A stretch of DNA of 64,000 nucleotides from Branchiostoma floridae. Its lineage: Eukaryota; Chordata; Leptocardii; Amphioxiformes; Branchiostomatidae. The DNA lies in assembly GCF_000003815.2 (NCBI RefSeq), contig NC_049997.1, positions 2,651,237 through 2,715,236 on the forward strand. The letters are read 5' to 3'. A program made the position numbers and the translations under genes. This document shows positions 23,001 to 38,000 of the stretch, one piece after another. How positions within the stretch are numbered: the first letter of the stretch is position 1; every line of letters begins with the position of its first letter. The notes under the pieces are model-generated. The model made no database searches. It saw only the letters and a list, made by a program, of their open reading frames with translations, and was not told where the DNA came from.

Positions 23001-26000
23001 ATCCCGAACAAGTTGAACGAAGAACGGAAACATGGGCGTGAGTTACAGCCAGAAGAACAAAAACGGGACATCTAATCAGTGTTTTTCCAACGTGACCAAT
23101 TTGGGATGAGGTCTAAGTGGGCTAGAACACCGTCATATTTTGGAAAAAAAAAAGATTCGTAACCGCATATTTACAAGAGCTCTTGTAGATACGTAGTTTA
23201 TAAGACCAATAACAAGCTGACGGATCCTCGTATTTTATCAAAGCTGTATCGCCTTCCCACAGATGGAAGCTGTCCCGTCCAAGATCATCTCCAACAGTCA
23301 GTACGTGGAGATGTATCGGCGCATCTCCGGGCTGGAGCAGACGGTCAACACGCTCAGGGCCAGCGTCGGGGGCGGCAGAGAGCCATCAGGTGTTCGCGAA
23401 GTAATCTCACAACTGAGAAACAGGTGCGTTTATCTTTACTTTATTTGACATTGTCACGATTTGCACATTTTTTTTAAAGTCGAAATGGGTATGTGTGTGG
23501 GATACTGTGAATTTTCCTGCTGGAAAACGCTACTTCAGTGACCTAGGATTCTCCTTGCACAGTCCTGAGTCGACTCCGAGTCAACCCTAAACTCCGTTTG
23601 TAAATCCAGACATTGTTCAACATCGTAACTTACGAGCACACTCCCTGTCTTCTCTGATCACCAGATTAGTGAACCTTGAGCGACAGGTACAGGCGTTCGC
23701 CGGGCGGGGAGGTGGCGGTGGCGGAAACTTCGCGCCCTCCAGTGCCCTAGACCAGGCGCTGACCCGGCTGGAGCGAGTGGAACAGTCACTGACGGTGCTG
23801 CAGGGACAGGTCGGATCGGCAGGGGGCGGTGGTGACGTGGCGGGACTCCGGCAGCTCAGGGAGAGGGTTACGGACGTGGAGAACAACATCAACCGGATCC
23901 GGAGTCAAGTCGTCTCCACTGGCAGCCAGAGTATCTCTACTAGTGAGATTACAGACCTCCAGTTGAAGGTAACCGCTTCAGTTGACTCCTACATTGCTTG
24001 GAAAGGGAATGTTTGGTCTCTCTCTCTCTCTCTTCCTCCTTAAGACTTAATACTTGTGTTCTGAAGCTGTCGTATAAGACATCGTTATCTACATCCCTCG
24101 AAGACAACAGAAGTTTTGAGTGTACTAGAGAAATACATTTCTGTAGTATACTTTGCATTTCATTTCTCTTTATGCTCTCAAAGCTGCAGTATTAAGAAAG
24201 AAGTAAATTTTGTACATATTGTACAATAGGTCACAAAACAAGCAAAATGCCCACTTACGGGTTCTCATTATTCCCCATAGGTCAGTGCCCTGGACGAGAC
24301 GTTCCGTTCTTATCAACCCCTGCTGCTGAAGCTCGCTGATGTAGACACTCGGTTGAGAGACCTAGAATCTTCCGGAACGCAAGGTTCGTCCGGCCCTGAC
24401 GTCGGCACTGCGATAGTCAGCCGGATCCGCACCCGCATCGGCCGCTTGGAGCAGGGGATGTTCGGCAGGATTCTATCGGGCTACAGTCAGGATCCAGTCA
24501 GTAACAAGATGAAACAAGAGATAGACAAGAACAGGGGGTTGATCGAGAGCTACACGACGCTCGTACCGGAGGTACAGCAGCTCCAGAGGCACATGGACCG
24601 AGTGCAGAGCAACAGTAACCGTCACGCCACGTCCATCGCGGAACTTCAGGTATCATTCTTCATTTTCGGTAGGGGGGATGGACTCAAGTTCACGTTCACT
24701 GTATATGTAATTATTTTCTTATCATAGTACTGTGTAATTTATCATTTTCAATTCTTGTATAGGTGGTGGCGCTAAAATAGGTTGAATGCAACTTGAGTCC
24801 GCCGTCACTTCGTCCTCGCCCGTTTATTCATATTTTTTGAATCTTTCCATAAAAAACAAACACTTCAGGACCGCACGGAGACCATGTCCCAGCGACTCAA
24901 CGAGCTGGACGGCTTCTACAGGCAGAACCGTTTGCGGAGTCGCCTCAGCTCCATCCAGACGGGCGCTGTGAACACGACAGCGCTGAGGAAGCTGCGACTG
25001 GAGGTCAGCGCCCTACAGGGCAGCGTGTTCCGGCTCCTGGAGTCGGCCAATCGCATGGACGATCTGGAGGAGAAGATGGACACCATGGAGCTCACCGTGC
25101 TGGGCGCCGCCACGCAGGTCACCAAGACGGAGGTGGACCAGATCCGGACCACGGTCGGGAAACTGCAGGAGGAGACCCTACAGTGGGGCGACGACTGGAG
25201 TGAAGTGCAGACAAAGTGAGACAGTTTTTACTTGAACGTTCAAATTTAAATAGTACAGAAACTTTTCTGGATGCTATAGGGTCTAAAAGGCTTTGGACAA
25301 TGGCTCTTCCTGTAGAACTAAGGGGTTATTTCAGTTCACAGTCATCATTTCATCCCATGCAAAGGACTAGAAATACGTTTACGAAGGTTAGACATCTAGC
25401 TAGGCAAACAACATTCAGGGCAAGACTAGTGTGTTAGGAGTAATGCTAGTTCACCTTTATCCGTTGGGTAACCTTTATCCGTTCTTTTTAGGAACAATGT
25501 CTTTAGGGATATCAAGTCGACATAGTGGTTTTTAAACTATAATATTCTGAAAATAGCACAATTTGAAACTATCGCCCATCAACTTAATATCCCTGGATAC
25601 CCTGTTTAGCAACACAGCGGATATAGGTTACCCCGCGGATAAAGGTGAACTAACGTTACATCTATTAGATAAAGAAATGTAAATTTTATCTGTTGTTCTA
25701 AGGCTGGCCGATTTGGAACTGCGTCTACGCACCATGAAGGGCACAGTGGACATCCTGGAGACCAAGAGCATTAGGCCGCCGGACCCTGTACCGGACCAGA
25801 AACTGACGGAGGAGTCAGCACGACAGCTGTCCACCGTCACCGAGAGCCTCTCAACCGTGCAGCTGAAGGTGGGTGTCACGTGAAACTTTCTAATAAACAC
25901 GTGGCTGTCACGTGGTAGCCTGCTTAGATGTATGGGTGTCACGTGAAACTTCGTAATAGACACGTGGCTATCACGTGGTAGCCTGCTTAGATGTATGGGT

Positions 26001-29000
26001 GTCACGTGAAACTTTGTAATTAACGACAGTGGTTGTCAGTTTTGTTCATTGTGTCAATAGAACTAAACTATTGACACATTGAACAAAACTGCCAATCACT
26101 GTCGTACAATTAAACTAGAGGGTTTTATCAGGGCACGGGCACATGGACACTGCAACTGGGTTGGGCAACAGTACGTGACACCGTTAGATTTATCTATCCA
26201 GACTTTGGTACCTTGATAGACCTGGGAATCCGTTCCCTGAGTTCCTTCGTGTTTGAGTTTCTAGATAACAGACGCCACTATTTGACAGTGCATACCGTTC
26301 TGGGGGGGTATGTAGCTCGGTAGAACTGTTTCATCTTTCCGACTAACTGGGTAAATGTTAGCTCCGGTGCCTGTTCAGAGCTTCCCACACAAAACAAGAC
26401 CCATTGTTGTCATTAAACAGTGCTTCTATTAGAGATACCTCTACTGGGCTTAGATCACTGACTTGGACCTGTTACGCTGTCATTCCATCAATAGAGTTAG
26501 CTAAACGTGGACCCGTTACGCTGCCATTTCATCAATAGAGTTAGCTAAACGTGGACCCGTTACGCTGCCATTGTACCAATAGAATAGGACCTGTTACTGC
26601 GACCTAAATGACACAAGAATTGGCGTAAAGTCTAGTGTTTGGATAAGAGTTGGAGTTTGCCCGCGTGTACTGGCGAAATCATATAGCCGTTTATTCAAGG
26701 AATGATTCGATAGTGCTTGTTATGTTTTCTCAGAGGATTTTGCTTGAAAAAATGAATATATCTAAGGCAAACTTTAAGAAACTGTAGATAGATAGATATG
26801 AACCCTTGTTCATTGAAGACGCACAGAAATCGTCAAGTAGTAGTTTAATTTGGCTGCATATTATGATGCACTTTTAACAAGTACTTTACTTTACACCATG
26901 TTTCATAGGATTAAACCTAAACATGCTGTACTGGAACACAGCACTCAGTTTTCCTCAGGTGTAGATGTCTTCTCTGTCCCAAAAGTCGCACTTGTCCTTC
27001 CGATAGTCGTGCATCAGAGTGAACCGCGGAGTGGTCATGTTCAGGATAGGAAACCCGCTGTCCTTGTTATACTTTGGCCAGTTCAGATTATCCGGTATGT
27101 TGAGGTTGGGACGGGGGAGATGTTCGTTAGGTCTGTTCGGGTCCCCCGTGTGCGCAAAGTTACCGTAGTAGTACGCCATGGTGTCGGCCAGGACCTGTTC
27201 CTCAGGGGTCATGCTGATATTTGCCGTTAACGGCGTGGCTTGAAAGACGAAGGGGACATCCTCCCCGTGGCACACGTGCCCTATGCACCCTGAATCGTCG
27301 CCCCAAACGTGTTTGAAGGAAAAAGCGTGGTCGAAAACGTACAGCCAGACGTCGGATTCTCCACCGGCGATTGCGCTCCGGATGACGTTACGGGTCGGAC
27401 AGGCCCAGACCCAGTCTGCCACAGCTTGGGACAGAAAAGGTCGATAGTCTGAGGATGGTGGTGGGTTATACTCACGAATGGCCTGGCCTGCCTTCAAATG
27501 TATCATGGCTACAGCAATAGCGTCCAGTTCAAGTTTTGAAACCTTCCTTTCAACGCGCCATATATGTATACATTAGCTTCTTCACTCACTGTGCCTATGA
27601 TGAACGGCTTCCTTTGAAACTGTCCTTTGGCAAACTTGCCCACAAGTTCTTCGGTTAGAATATCGCCGTCAAAGTGGGGTCCCCATGTCTCAAACGCCTC
27701 CAGGAGGCGGAGCGGGTTAGGGATGTAGCTGCGAGATTTGTCCTGCGCTTCTATGAGTTCGGCTGTGGTCTTGGAACGGATGCAAGTGATGTCGCCGTGC
27801 GAACAGTTCAGTTTTTCGGCGAAGTGGTTTCCGAGTCGCACGGCGTCGGCGCGAGACTTGTGGTAGATGGTGAAAGGTACGCTCAACATGATGCCCTTCT
27901 CGAACAAGTCGGCAGACCGGTTGTATGTCATGTGAATGCCGACTGAGTCGGACCCGGCACTCTGTCCGAAAATCGTGACATGCTTTTTGTCTCCTCCGAA
28001 GCTGCCGATGTACCCACTTTAAGGCCTGGATCTGATCCATTGTTCCGTAGTTCCCTGTCGCGGCGTCTTCCCCCTCGCCGGCCACCAGGAAACCCAACGC
28101 CCCAAGTCTATAGTTAGTTGTCACGACAACAGTGCTAGTTTTATTGGCCAGAAAGCGTCCGTCGTAAGCGAGGGCAGAACCCGTACCTGTATCATAACCA
28201 CCTCCATGGAACCAGACCATAACGGGTAGTCTAACGGTGGAGTTCGCCAAGACAGTGCGTGGAGCAAAGACGTTGAGATACAGACAGTCCTCGCTGAGTT
28301 TCCTGTCCCGTGAACAGATGAAATGGGTGTCCTTGTAGCCGGGGCCGCAGCCATGCCGCGGACATGCCGGGCCCGGAGCGCTGCCGTTCCGGACGTGCGG
28401 TGCCCACGATCCCGTAAACGGCTTCGGGGCTTTCCAGCGGAGCTCGCCGACCGGTGGTTGTCCGAAGGGTAGTCCTAAGATGACGGCACCTTCCTCGGTG
28501 AACATGCCTCGCACGTCTCCGTACTGTGTGTGGAAGATAGGCCCGTTGTCTGTGGCGGACATCTCCGCCACAACTGTGAACAAAACTACAATCTGGGGAA
28601 GGGGTAAGCTAGGCATGACTGATTCACCGCGCAGCCAACTAGGTGTAATGTGTGATACTGGGACTGACGAATGCCTGTCCGTACCGCTGACGTTTTACGT
28701 GTATTTTGAAGAGATCAATAAGTAAAAACCTCCAATCATCATGCAGGTCCAAAGGTCTCTTTGGTGACCTACTAAACTAAACTTTTGACCTTTCGTCATC
28801 ACCATCAAATACATTGTTGTGTGTCTAACCACAAAAATGTCTCCAGAATGGGACACACTTTTCATGAAAAAGAATGATTCGTAGGGATTTTTAGATGACA
28901 CTATAATTTCATTACTATTTGGAAAACTCCACTGCACAACTGACGTGTGGTGTCTTCCCTTATTTACATACTATGGTAATGATTGTTAACTGGTAGATAG

Positions 29001-32000
29001 CTCTTGCCACAGAGAGTGAGTGCTTTAGCTTAGGCACCCCTATCGACTTGTTTGAACTGGAGAACCCGATTGATTTTCAGACTTTGAAAGAGAATAATTC
29101 AAGGAAGGGAAGGGGGGGGGGGGCGGAGTGACGACGGATCATCATAATTTTTGGTATTAAGATAGTTTGTGTGATGATTTACGTAATTAGATACTTATCA
29201 TGCAAACCTTTATCTAATTTGCATTTCAATAGATATCAATGGGCCAATAATGCAGATTTCCATCATAAATGTGTACTGAGAATACTGTAATTCCATAGTG
29301 GAAAATGATGGGAATTGTATTCTAAGGATATTTTGAAATCAAGTGAAGTTGAACATTATGGACTTAGATCACTTTCTTCTCAGGTAAATTCCATGGAGAA
29401 TCTTATCACAGAGTACGTCTCCAAGGTGACAGGACTGGACATCAAAAGTAGCCGGATCCACGAAGTTATGGCCTCGCAGGTGAGTACTTGTCTAAACAGT
29501 TTTGACGACGCCTCATGGGCGAGTCTAATGGTATAGCATTGTGTGCAGTTTGCAAGAATTCTAGGAATTGTACAGGAATGCTATAGTCCACGGGAATGTT
29601 TGGAATGTTAGTACCCAGGAACATCTCTACTGCAGGAAGTACTAGGACCTCAATATCTGTAATGGTAGAAAGTGGGTCATGTAGGCTCCCTGGAGGCATT
29701 CGTCTTAAAAAAACTTCGACAGTCGGTAACAGATGTCAGACTGATGTAGCATGTTCAGTCGTAGATACGGAAGCCGTTTCATATGAACACATTTCCTTGT
29801 ATGGGACCGTAGCATCAACTAACGGACGGCCAGATATGACGATTTTCTTTTCGTAACCGCCCAGAATTAGATATCTTAATGACAACGTTAAGGCTTTATT
29901 TTTAGGTTACTTCTGAGATAAGAGAAAGAGATAATAGTTAGTTTACAGTAGACGCTGTGCTTAAGCCAAAGCAGTTTGGAATAAAGAGATGACTGTTTTA
30001 CGCCAAAAGTAGTAACTGGACATGGTTGTGGAAACGGTCAGACGCATATCCACCAGTTTTTGTCAGTGACACTGACACTACTTTTTGGCGTATCTTATTA
30101 CCTGGATGTCTAACCTACATCAACGACTGTTTTGTTTGATTGTTGGCAGTCCAACTTGATAGGAGACCTGGACGATAAGACCCGAGACATGTGGGACACG
30201 GTGGAGACTGCCAAGCAGGACGTCATCAGAGTCAAGCGCGACATGCTCACCCTCCAGCAAAAGATGAAATTCCAGGTATGTTAATCACTGCACGAAAACA
30301 CAAATTTCTGGGAATTCTTACACTTTGGCACACCCGTTGGCACATCCATAAAACACCCAAGGGGTTTTTAGGGCTAAGAAAGTACCGGAAATTCGAGCTT
30401 TGTCGATTTTAGGCCAAACTGCCAACAATTGTCAAAATTTCTATAATGAAACAATTTTTTGTGGATGAAATTATTGTTCTTAGAATCCTTATTGTCTGAC
30501 CTTACGCAGCTTGTAATTACTGTACAGAACTGATCTATTACGCCTCATGGTCATCACCATCATCATTGATCGACGTGCTTACACAAGCCTAGAGGTAATG
30601 AAAATCATCCAATCATTGAAACACGGCGTTTTTGCAATTATTACGTTGTGTGCTATGATGTCGTAAGTAAGACGTCTGATTCTTGTTATATCTCCAGACC
30701 AGTTTGGTGTCGAAGCTGAACGCGTCGCTAGGAAACCAGAACTCCGCTATGTCTCAGCTGTTTAACAACATGGACGTCCAGAACAACCAGATCTCCGACT
30801 TTGAAAAGGCTCTGGGAGACGCGAAGGCGTCTCAGTCCCAGATAGAATCATCTGTGCGAAACTCGGCAACCCTGGTGAGCTAATGGTTCCATGTTTAGTA
30901 GCTCCACGTATGTCCTCGTAATGATGATTCTAGTGGGTTTAGTTACTGAGTGAGAAATGTGATACGTATATATACTAATAAGCAAATTCCGGGCTAAGAC
31001 GGGCAGGCCTCCTGCCTGGCACGGAAAGACTCAACAGTGGGAGCCGCCACGACCGTGCCAGACAAGGCGTTCCATTGTGGAAAGTGCGAGCAGTTATTGG
31101 TTGAAAATGAAGTTTATAGCTCCCCTGGTACGCCCCCGGGCAGGTTGAAGTATACTATCAGTGTTGATATTGATGTGTTCGTAAAGTACATTGTAAAGGT
31201 GGTAATCATAATACCTTTCTGTGTTGATTTCAGCTATCACGGCTGGCAGAGAAGGTGGACACTCTCCAGGCGACCCAGCCGGTACGCGGGTCGATCTCAT
31301 CAGGAGCCAGCCTGATCCCCGTGTCCGCTCAACGCGAGGTGCGAGACCAACTAAATCCCATTAAACGGTGAGCAGCAACTTTTTGTTACCTCCATGAAAT
31401 GTCATGGAATGGAGGTTATATTTTCTGTTATGTGTCTCTGTCTGTGTAGATGATTACTCAAGAACGGCTGGATGAATTGGTTTCATACTTGTTGTGTTGG
31501 TGGGGTGTGATAAAAGCTCGAATCAATGAGATTTTGGGAGCCGTATCTGTCGTTATAATCGATCTAATAATATCAGAAATCACCCCTATATTTGAGATAT
31601 ATTGGTACAGGCATCGTGCTTTATGTGTTTGTTAATGGGCTTAGCTCGCAGCAGATGGTGAGGTGACAGCTGTTAGCAGACGGGGTTGGCGCCAAGTATT
31701 CATCTTACAGTTGGTGTAGGGCTGTCAGAGGAAAGTGTGCATCTCGTTTTTGTACCGTGTGAACAGCTGATGTTATGACATATTGGTGGAAAATCAAATC
31801 ACCATCTGACTAAAGTTGGCCACATCCCTTCTTCTTTCTGAGTTTCCCAACTTCCTCCCACCACACCGCTCTGAGGCACATAGTCGAACCTCAATAATGC
31901 TGACAACCTTAGACATTTTAAATGCCAAACATCAAGCGTAAGGAACACCACGCTACCATATGCCGTCGACCTCTTAAACGCACATTACACAATTAAGTGT

Positions 32001-35000
32001 CACATTTTGATAATTACTAATCAGATGGACATCCTCTGTGTCATTAAATAAATACACCACTACTTTCCCATAACATTTATATTATATAACCATTGCTCTC
32101 AAATACAACCGACTATAAACATACATACCATCCACAAAAAAGCAATAAATATTTCATGAAGGTATGAGGTCCCCGAACTCTAGTTTCTTTTGTTTTACGT
32201 TTGCTTTTAGACAGACAATGTGGCACTGCCCTCAAGTTTTCTAGTACTAGTAACTCATTTTAACATCGCCACATACAAAGAACAGAAAATAAACAAACAA
32301 ACAGAGGGTAAAGGTAGTCCCATATACTATTCAAGCAGAGGTTGGTTCTCGTAGATATAGTAGTNNNNNNNNNNNNNNNNNNNNNNNNNNNNNNNNNNNN
32401 NNNNNNNNNNNNNNNNNNNNNNNNNNNNNNNNNNNNNNNNNNNNNNNNNNNNNNNNNNNNNNNNGACTACTACTATATCTACGCGACTCAACCTCTGCTT
32501 GGAGAGTAAGTCCCATAGACGTTTTTAGGTCACAAAGTCCAAGCCTTTCACTACGTGTACCCTTTACCCCAAACGATATCAGGTACTCATTTGAACACTT
32601 GAGTGGAGTGGGGAAAGTTATGTAAAGTGCCTTATGGAAGGACACAAGGTAGGTGACATGACAGGCTAGGATTCGAACCTGGGACCACTTGGTCCTAAGT
32701 CGAACACTGACGTTACATCACTCATCCTAGTGAGTTAAAAATGTGGGGATTGGATGTAGGATTCTTACACCCAATCCCCACATTTTTAACGTGTTTCTTC
32801 AATGCACGTCCATTTGACCAGTTTTAGACTGTGGACTAAGTTGATGAATGTTTGAAGTTATGCTAGAAGGTAACGTTAAACCTACATACCTACCTAGTCT
32901 CTTGATCTCCAGGTCGCTGCGGTGACAAGACAGCTATGAAGATGGAGAGCTGTCTCCAGGCCCTTCTTTCCTTAACACTAGTTTTGAAGGCTTAAAGATT
33001 GCACACCATGTAGATGATGTAGCATGTACGGCACTGCTGTAACAAGCGCTCTTCTCGTAGGACAATTTCCAACCATAGCCGCCAGCTGTTCGAGATGCGC
33101 CAGTCCGTGGATGACGTCAGACGACTACTCCGTTCCCATAGCGACGAGATGACGCGTCTGAGTAACACGGAGGGTGAGATGAGCGGCAGGCTGGCCAAAC
33201 AGATGACCATGATCCTGAACTTGGAGAGCTCTAGCGAGGCCTACACCAAGTCTGTGTCCAAGCAAAGGTAAATGTTTCAACCTAAAACGTAGAAAGTGGG
33301 GGAAATGTAATTCCACATGGTCCCGAAATTGCACTCGTATCTTAGAGAGAGTGTGAAACGAGATGTAAGTTGTACTGCTATTATCATAAGTATATCCTTC
33401 TGGCAACGATATTTAAAAAAAGCCTACTTCATTTCTTGTTGATCTACAACCATCGTGAATACTTTGATATTCTTATTTTCTTACATAAATATCTCATGAA
33501 GTCGCTAGACCAATGACTAGGGCCCTTCGTGAATCAAACCCAGTGGTACACATTCCCTGGACTCTCTTCTTTCGGAAAATGATAGGATCAGAACGTAGGT
33601 ACCAGATAAAATGAAGTACCAGTGGACTATCATAGGCCTCCTGTTCTAGTGCTTCCGCAATTATGTGTCAAAAGGCCTATGAAAGTGGAGATGACACAGC
33701 CTAATACAACAATAAGTGTGGGATGCATTTTAACTAACTTCATGAGGTAATAACTTAGCATTCTCTTATTACGGAAATGATATATCATAAAGATCATAAC
33801 GCAACGTACTCATCTCCACTGTCCATCAGAGACGCCGTTGACCAACTGAAAGGTCAAGTGAAGAGCCACGACAAGACTTTGGGCAAGCTGCGCCAGTCCT
33901 CCGCCAGTCAGGACGTGGGTATTCAGAACCTCCAGAAGATCGTGAACGGTCACACCATCCAGATGCTGAACACCTCTAGCTTACTGGGGAACCACAGCCA
34001 GCAGATAGGTGCCCTGAAGGGAGCCTCGTACAAACTGGAGCTGGACTTCAAGAACCACAGTAAGGTCCTGACACTGATGGCGCTGAGAGATGACAACATA
34101 GAGGATAGCATAGCGGATCAGGTGAGGGAACCATGCAAACAAATCGTCCTGTATATTCCTTATACCATAAATGGAAGAATCAATGCGAGTTAACTAAGAT
34201 AGCATTTATTCTTGAGGTTAGCTCAACCGCCAAGACCAATCGTCATTTCTACCTAGTACCTTCCTTCCAGTAGACCTGACCATCGGCTATCATTCATTAT
34301 TGAAAGAAACCACCAAGACCAACCGTTATTTCTACAATTTTCTCTCCTGCAGGCGCTGAACCTGGGCCGTATGAAGAACAACTTGTAGACCCTACTCTGT
34401 CTCTCTGCCTGTCTATCTCAACCCCCCCCCCTTTCCCTCTATCTAGCTTAGCAAAGGAATCGGTGCTTTCTGATATTATTCATTGTCAAAATCAACTGCC
34501 AAGACCAACCGTTATTTTTACCATTTTCTCTCCTGCAGGCGCTGAACCTAGGCCGTATGCGGAACAACTTGCAGACCCTACTCTGTCTCTCTGCCTACCT
34601 GTCTATCTCAATCCCTCCCTTTCCCTCTATCTAGCTTAGCAAAGGAATCGGTGCTTTCTTATATTATTCATTATTAAAATCAACAACCAACACCAACCGT
34701 CATCTCTACCCTTTTCTCTCTCGCAGGCGCTGAACCTGGGCCGTATGCGGAACAACTTGCAGACCCTACTCTGTCTCTCTGCCTACCAGTCTATCTCAAT
34801 CCCTCCATTTCTCTCTATCTAGCTCAGGAATCAATGTTTTCTTATACTATTCATTATTGAAATTAACCGCCAACACCAACCGTCATTTGTACCCTTTTCT
34901 CTCTCGCAGGCGCTGAACCTGGGCCGTATGCGGAACAACTTGCAGACCCTACTCTGTCTCTCTGCCTACCAGTCTATCTCAATCCCTCCATTTCGCTCTA

Positions 35001-38000
35001 TCTAGTTCAGGAATCAATGCTTTCTTATACTATCATTATCAAAATCAACTGCCAAGACCAACCGTCATTTGTACCCTTTTCTCTCTCGCAGGCGCTGAAC
35101 CTGGGCCGTATGCGGAACAACTTGCAGACCTTACAGCGCGAGACGTACACACACTTCGCCGAGTACGAGCAGCTGGCCTCCAGCATTGACAACCTGGACG
35201 GAAGTTACGTCACCAGGTCCGAGCTGAGGAAGAAGCTCTATGAAATCGACAACAACAGCAAGAACCACAACAGCAGTATAATGTTACTGCAGCGTGAAAA
35301 TAGGGTAGGCAAACGATGTTATTTACAGAAAACTTTTACATGAAACAATCATCCTAAATATAAATATTACGACATACCTAAACACGACAAGCAACTACAA
35401 ACGATCGCAAACAAGCACAACTGGGTCCAATATGCAGCGTACATGTAGCAAGGACCATGTGTGGCACTCTGTATACATTTTCTATGCAATTATGAATGAA
35501 AAATACAAGCAGCAAGTATGAATCATTTATCATGTAAACAAAATATTTTGCTCATTTTAAGAAAGAACTCTGGCTGTCATATTCAATCGTCATCTTTGGG
35601 GCACTGCATGAGAATGGGAAGCTTTTCATACATTTAGGCACACCTGTCCTATTGTCTTTCTTACAAGTGTTTTTCTTACTTGTGTTTATATTTGTTTGTT
35701 TTCAGGAGCAGTTTTCAGTGCTGGACAAACACAGCCTGTTCATACGAGATGTCCGAAATCTCCTGGAAGAAAAGGCGGACGTGTCAAACATCATGGACAT
35801 TATCCAGGTTTGTCTACGTGTAGTTTTATCTACCGAAACGGATAAAAGTATCGCTTCATTTGCTCCTGTGTAAGTGATAGATAATTAGTAGAATAATATC
35901 ACTTTATGATTGTATGTCCCACACATTCTGAAATACGCTATTCTCTATACAGAAGGTTGTCATTTTATACACAAGGATTTAGAAAAGAACAAAAAATTTA
36001 AAAACATTATCTGTCCATGGATTCGATCATGGAGCGTTGGTTTACCACGCGTGAATAATACCACTGAGACAGTGCTACAACATGTTACAAGCGCACGTTT
36101 TAACAGGTATACAAATGTATTGCGTTGCTTGAGCACGTCTGTTCACCGTTGAATTTGCAAGATTCCAAGGTCCAATTTTCTGAAGATAACGTTTTTGTGT
36201 GAAAATTTATTAATCTCGTTCATTCCATGGCGGGCAACTTCTTCCTTGAGCGCCTGTTTGGTCGTCTCAGCTGCTATAGTATTGTCAAACTGCATGCCGA
36301 ATGCCATTTTGTGTCCTGTGCGTTGATTGGTTCAGTTCTGCGTACACCCGAGACAGTCCGCGACTTTGTCCCAATCAAAAAGCTGGAAACGCGGAATATA
36401 TGTTGACAGCTTCCATTTTTTCTGAGTTCTGATTGGCTATTATCAAAGTCGATGCCGATTGTGTTCTGTGCGTTGATAGGTTCACCTCTGACGTAAAACC
36501 GAGAAAGTGCGACTGTAAGCCAATCAAAAAGCTTGAAACGTGGAGTGCATGTTTACAGCTTCCATTTTTTCTGATTTCCGGTTGGAATATGCAAATATCT
36601 GAGGAAAAACTAAATGTTGGGCTTCGCCCACATAATGACATGTGACAATCCCTGCATGGCAGATATAGGAAAATATATCAAAGAAGGTTTGGATATTAGA
36701 AACTCCTCAACTGATTGTAAAAGCTTCCAATGATTGTAAGAAGCTTATCCCATACTACAACTCCTGTATTAGTTAGTTTAGCTATAGAACTGTAGTTATG
36801 TAGATGCCATACTTTGTACCTCGTACAATTGTTGTGCAATAAAGTTATCAATATAAAACATCGTGTAAACTATAGTACATAATTCACAGAGAAAGAACTG
36901 TTTTAATTCTACCATTGTCAGTTTTTCAATGAAAAACTTAGATTACATTCCGTAGAAGTTCTTATAAGAATAGTCCCTTGTTAACCACATGCCACCTTAA
37001 TTTTCTGCACTGTCTGTTGACTTTTTCTAGATACTTTAATGTTACATGTAGCAATTACTCCCTGAGCTAGGTCTTGGAATTACAGTTTCCTTTGTATGTT
37101 TGTATTTGAAAAGCCCTCCTCCAAATTTTGACCGACGCGGAAAAAGGTAGACCCTATTTGTTTTCTTCTAACCCACAAAGTCGCCAGATTGGGTAATACA
37201 TTTTACAAGGCAAAGGAGGGTTTTCAAGGGCATTACCTTACCTTTATGGTTTTCAAGGACATTAAGAAGCATGATGTGAAATCGTATGCCTATTGTGAGC
37301 CTTCAACTGTACAACTCAACTATGACGTCTGTCCTTGACCCTAACAGCGCGAGGCGCGGGGAGACCTGATGCGGCTACATAACGTGTCTGAAGCACATTC
37401 GGCGGAGATTCGGGCGCTACAGGACGCGCGGGACCAGCACAGCGACGGCATCTACAAGACTCAGACCTCCCTCACCACGGTCGGTGACGACATCAGGATG
37501 CTGAGGGAAGACCTGGGTGCTATAGAGATTACCATGACAAGTCATACTGACAGTTTAGGCCGACTGGCCACGCTAGGTGAGGAACGACTGTCTATTTTCT
37601 GATGTTAATCCCTGAACTCTAAGGAAACGTATTGCGCATTGTAGTCAACTTGTATGCAGTCACACAGACAGCTTAGGCCAACTGGTATAACAACTATCCG
37701 TTTTGTCTGGTGTTAACCACTAGCTGTATAAAAACGTAGGTTTTTTAATCAATTTGTGTGTGTGTGTTTGTTTTGTATTACATTGCTAAACTTTTCTCAA
37801 CACTGTACAAAGTACACGGATCAACGACTACTGTCGCCTTCTTCAGGATCAAATGAAAAATCACTTCAGAACGTAAACTCGCGAAAGTTGCTGTAACTCT
37901 TTGTTGGAAGATAACTTTATCAACAGTCGTTTCATTTAAACCTGATGGCTTAGAACTGCAATACAATGCTAACACTGATAGCTTCCTTATTTAAAAAAAA

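Noticed and set aside
32914-32996. Acceptor-like CTCCAG followed by GTCGCTGCGGTGA as an exon after exon 12
   Set aside because: In the phase left by exon 12 it reaches TGA after four codons; exon 13 at 33061 fits the phase and continues the coil.
36375-36645. Paired frames on both strands
   Set aside because: They lie in a 150-bp tandem duplication next to a LINE end; no splice sites or homology.
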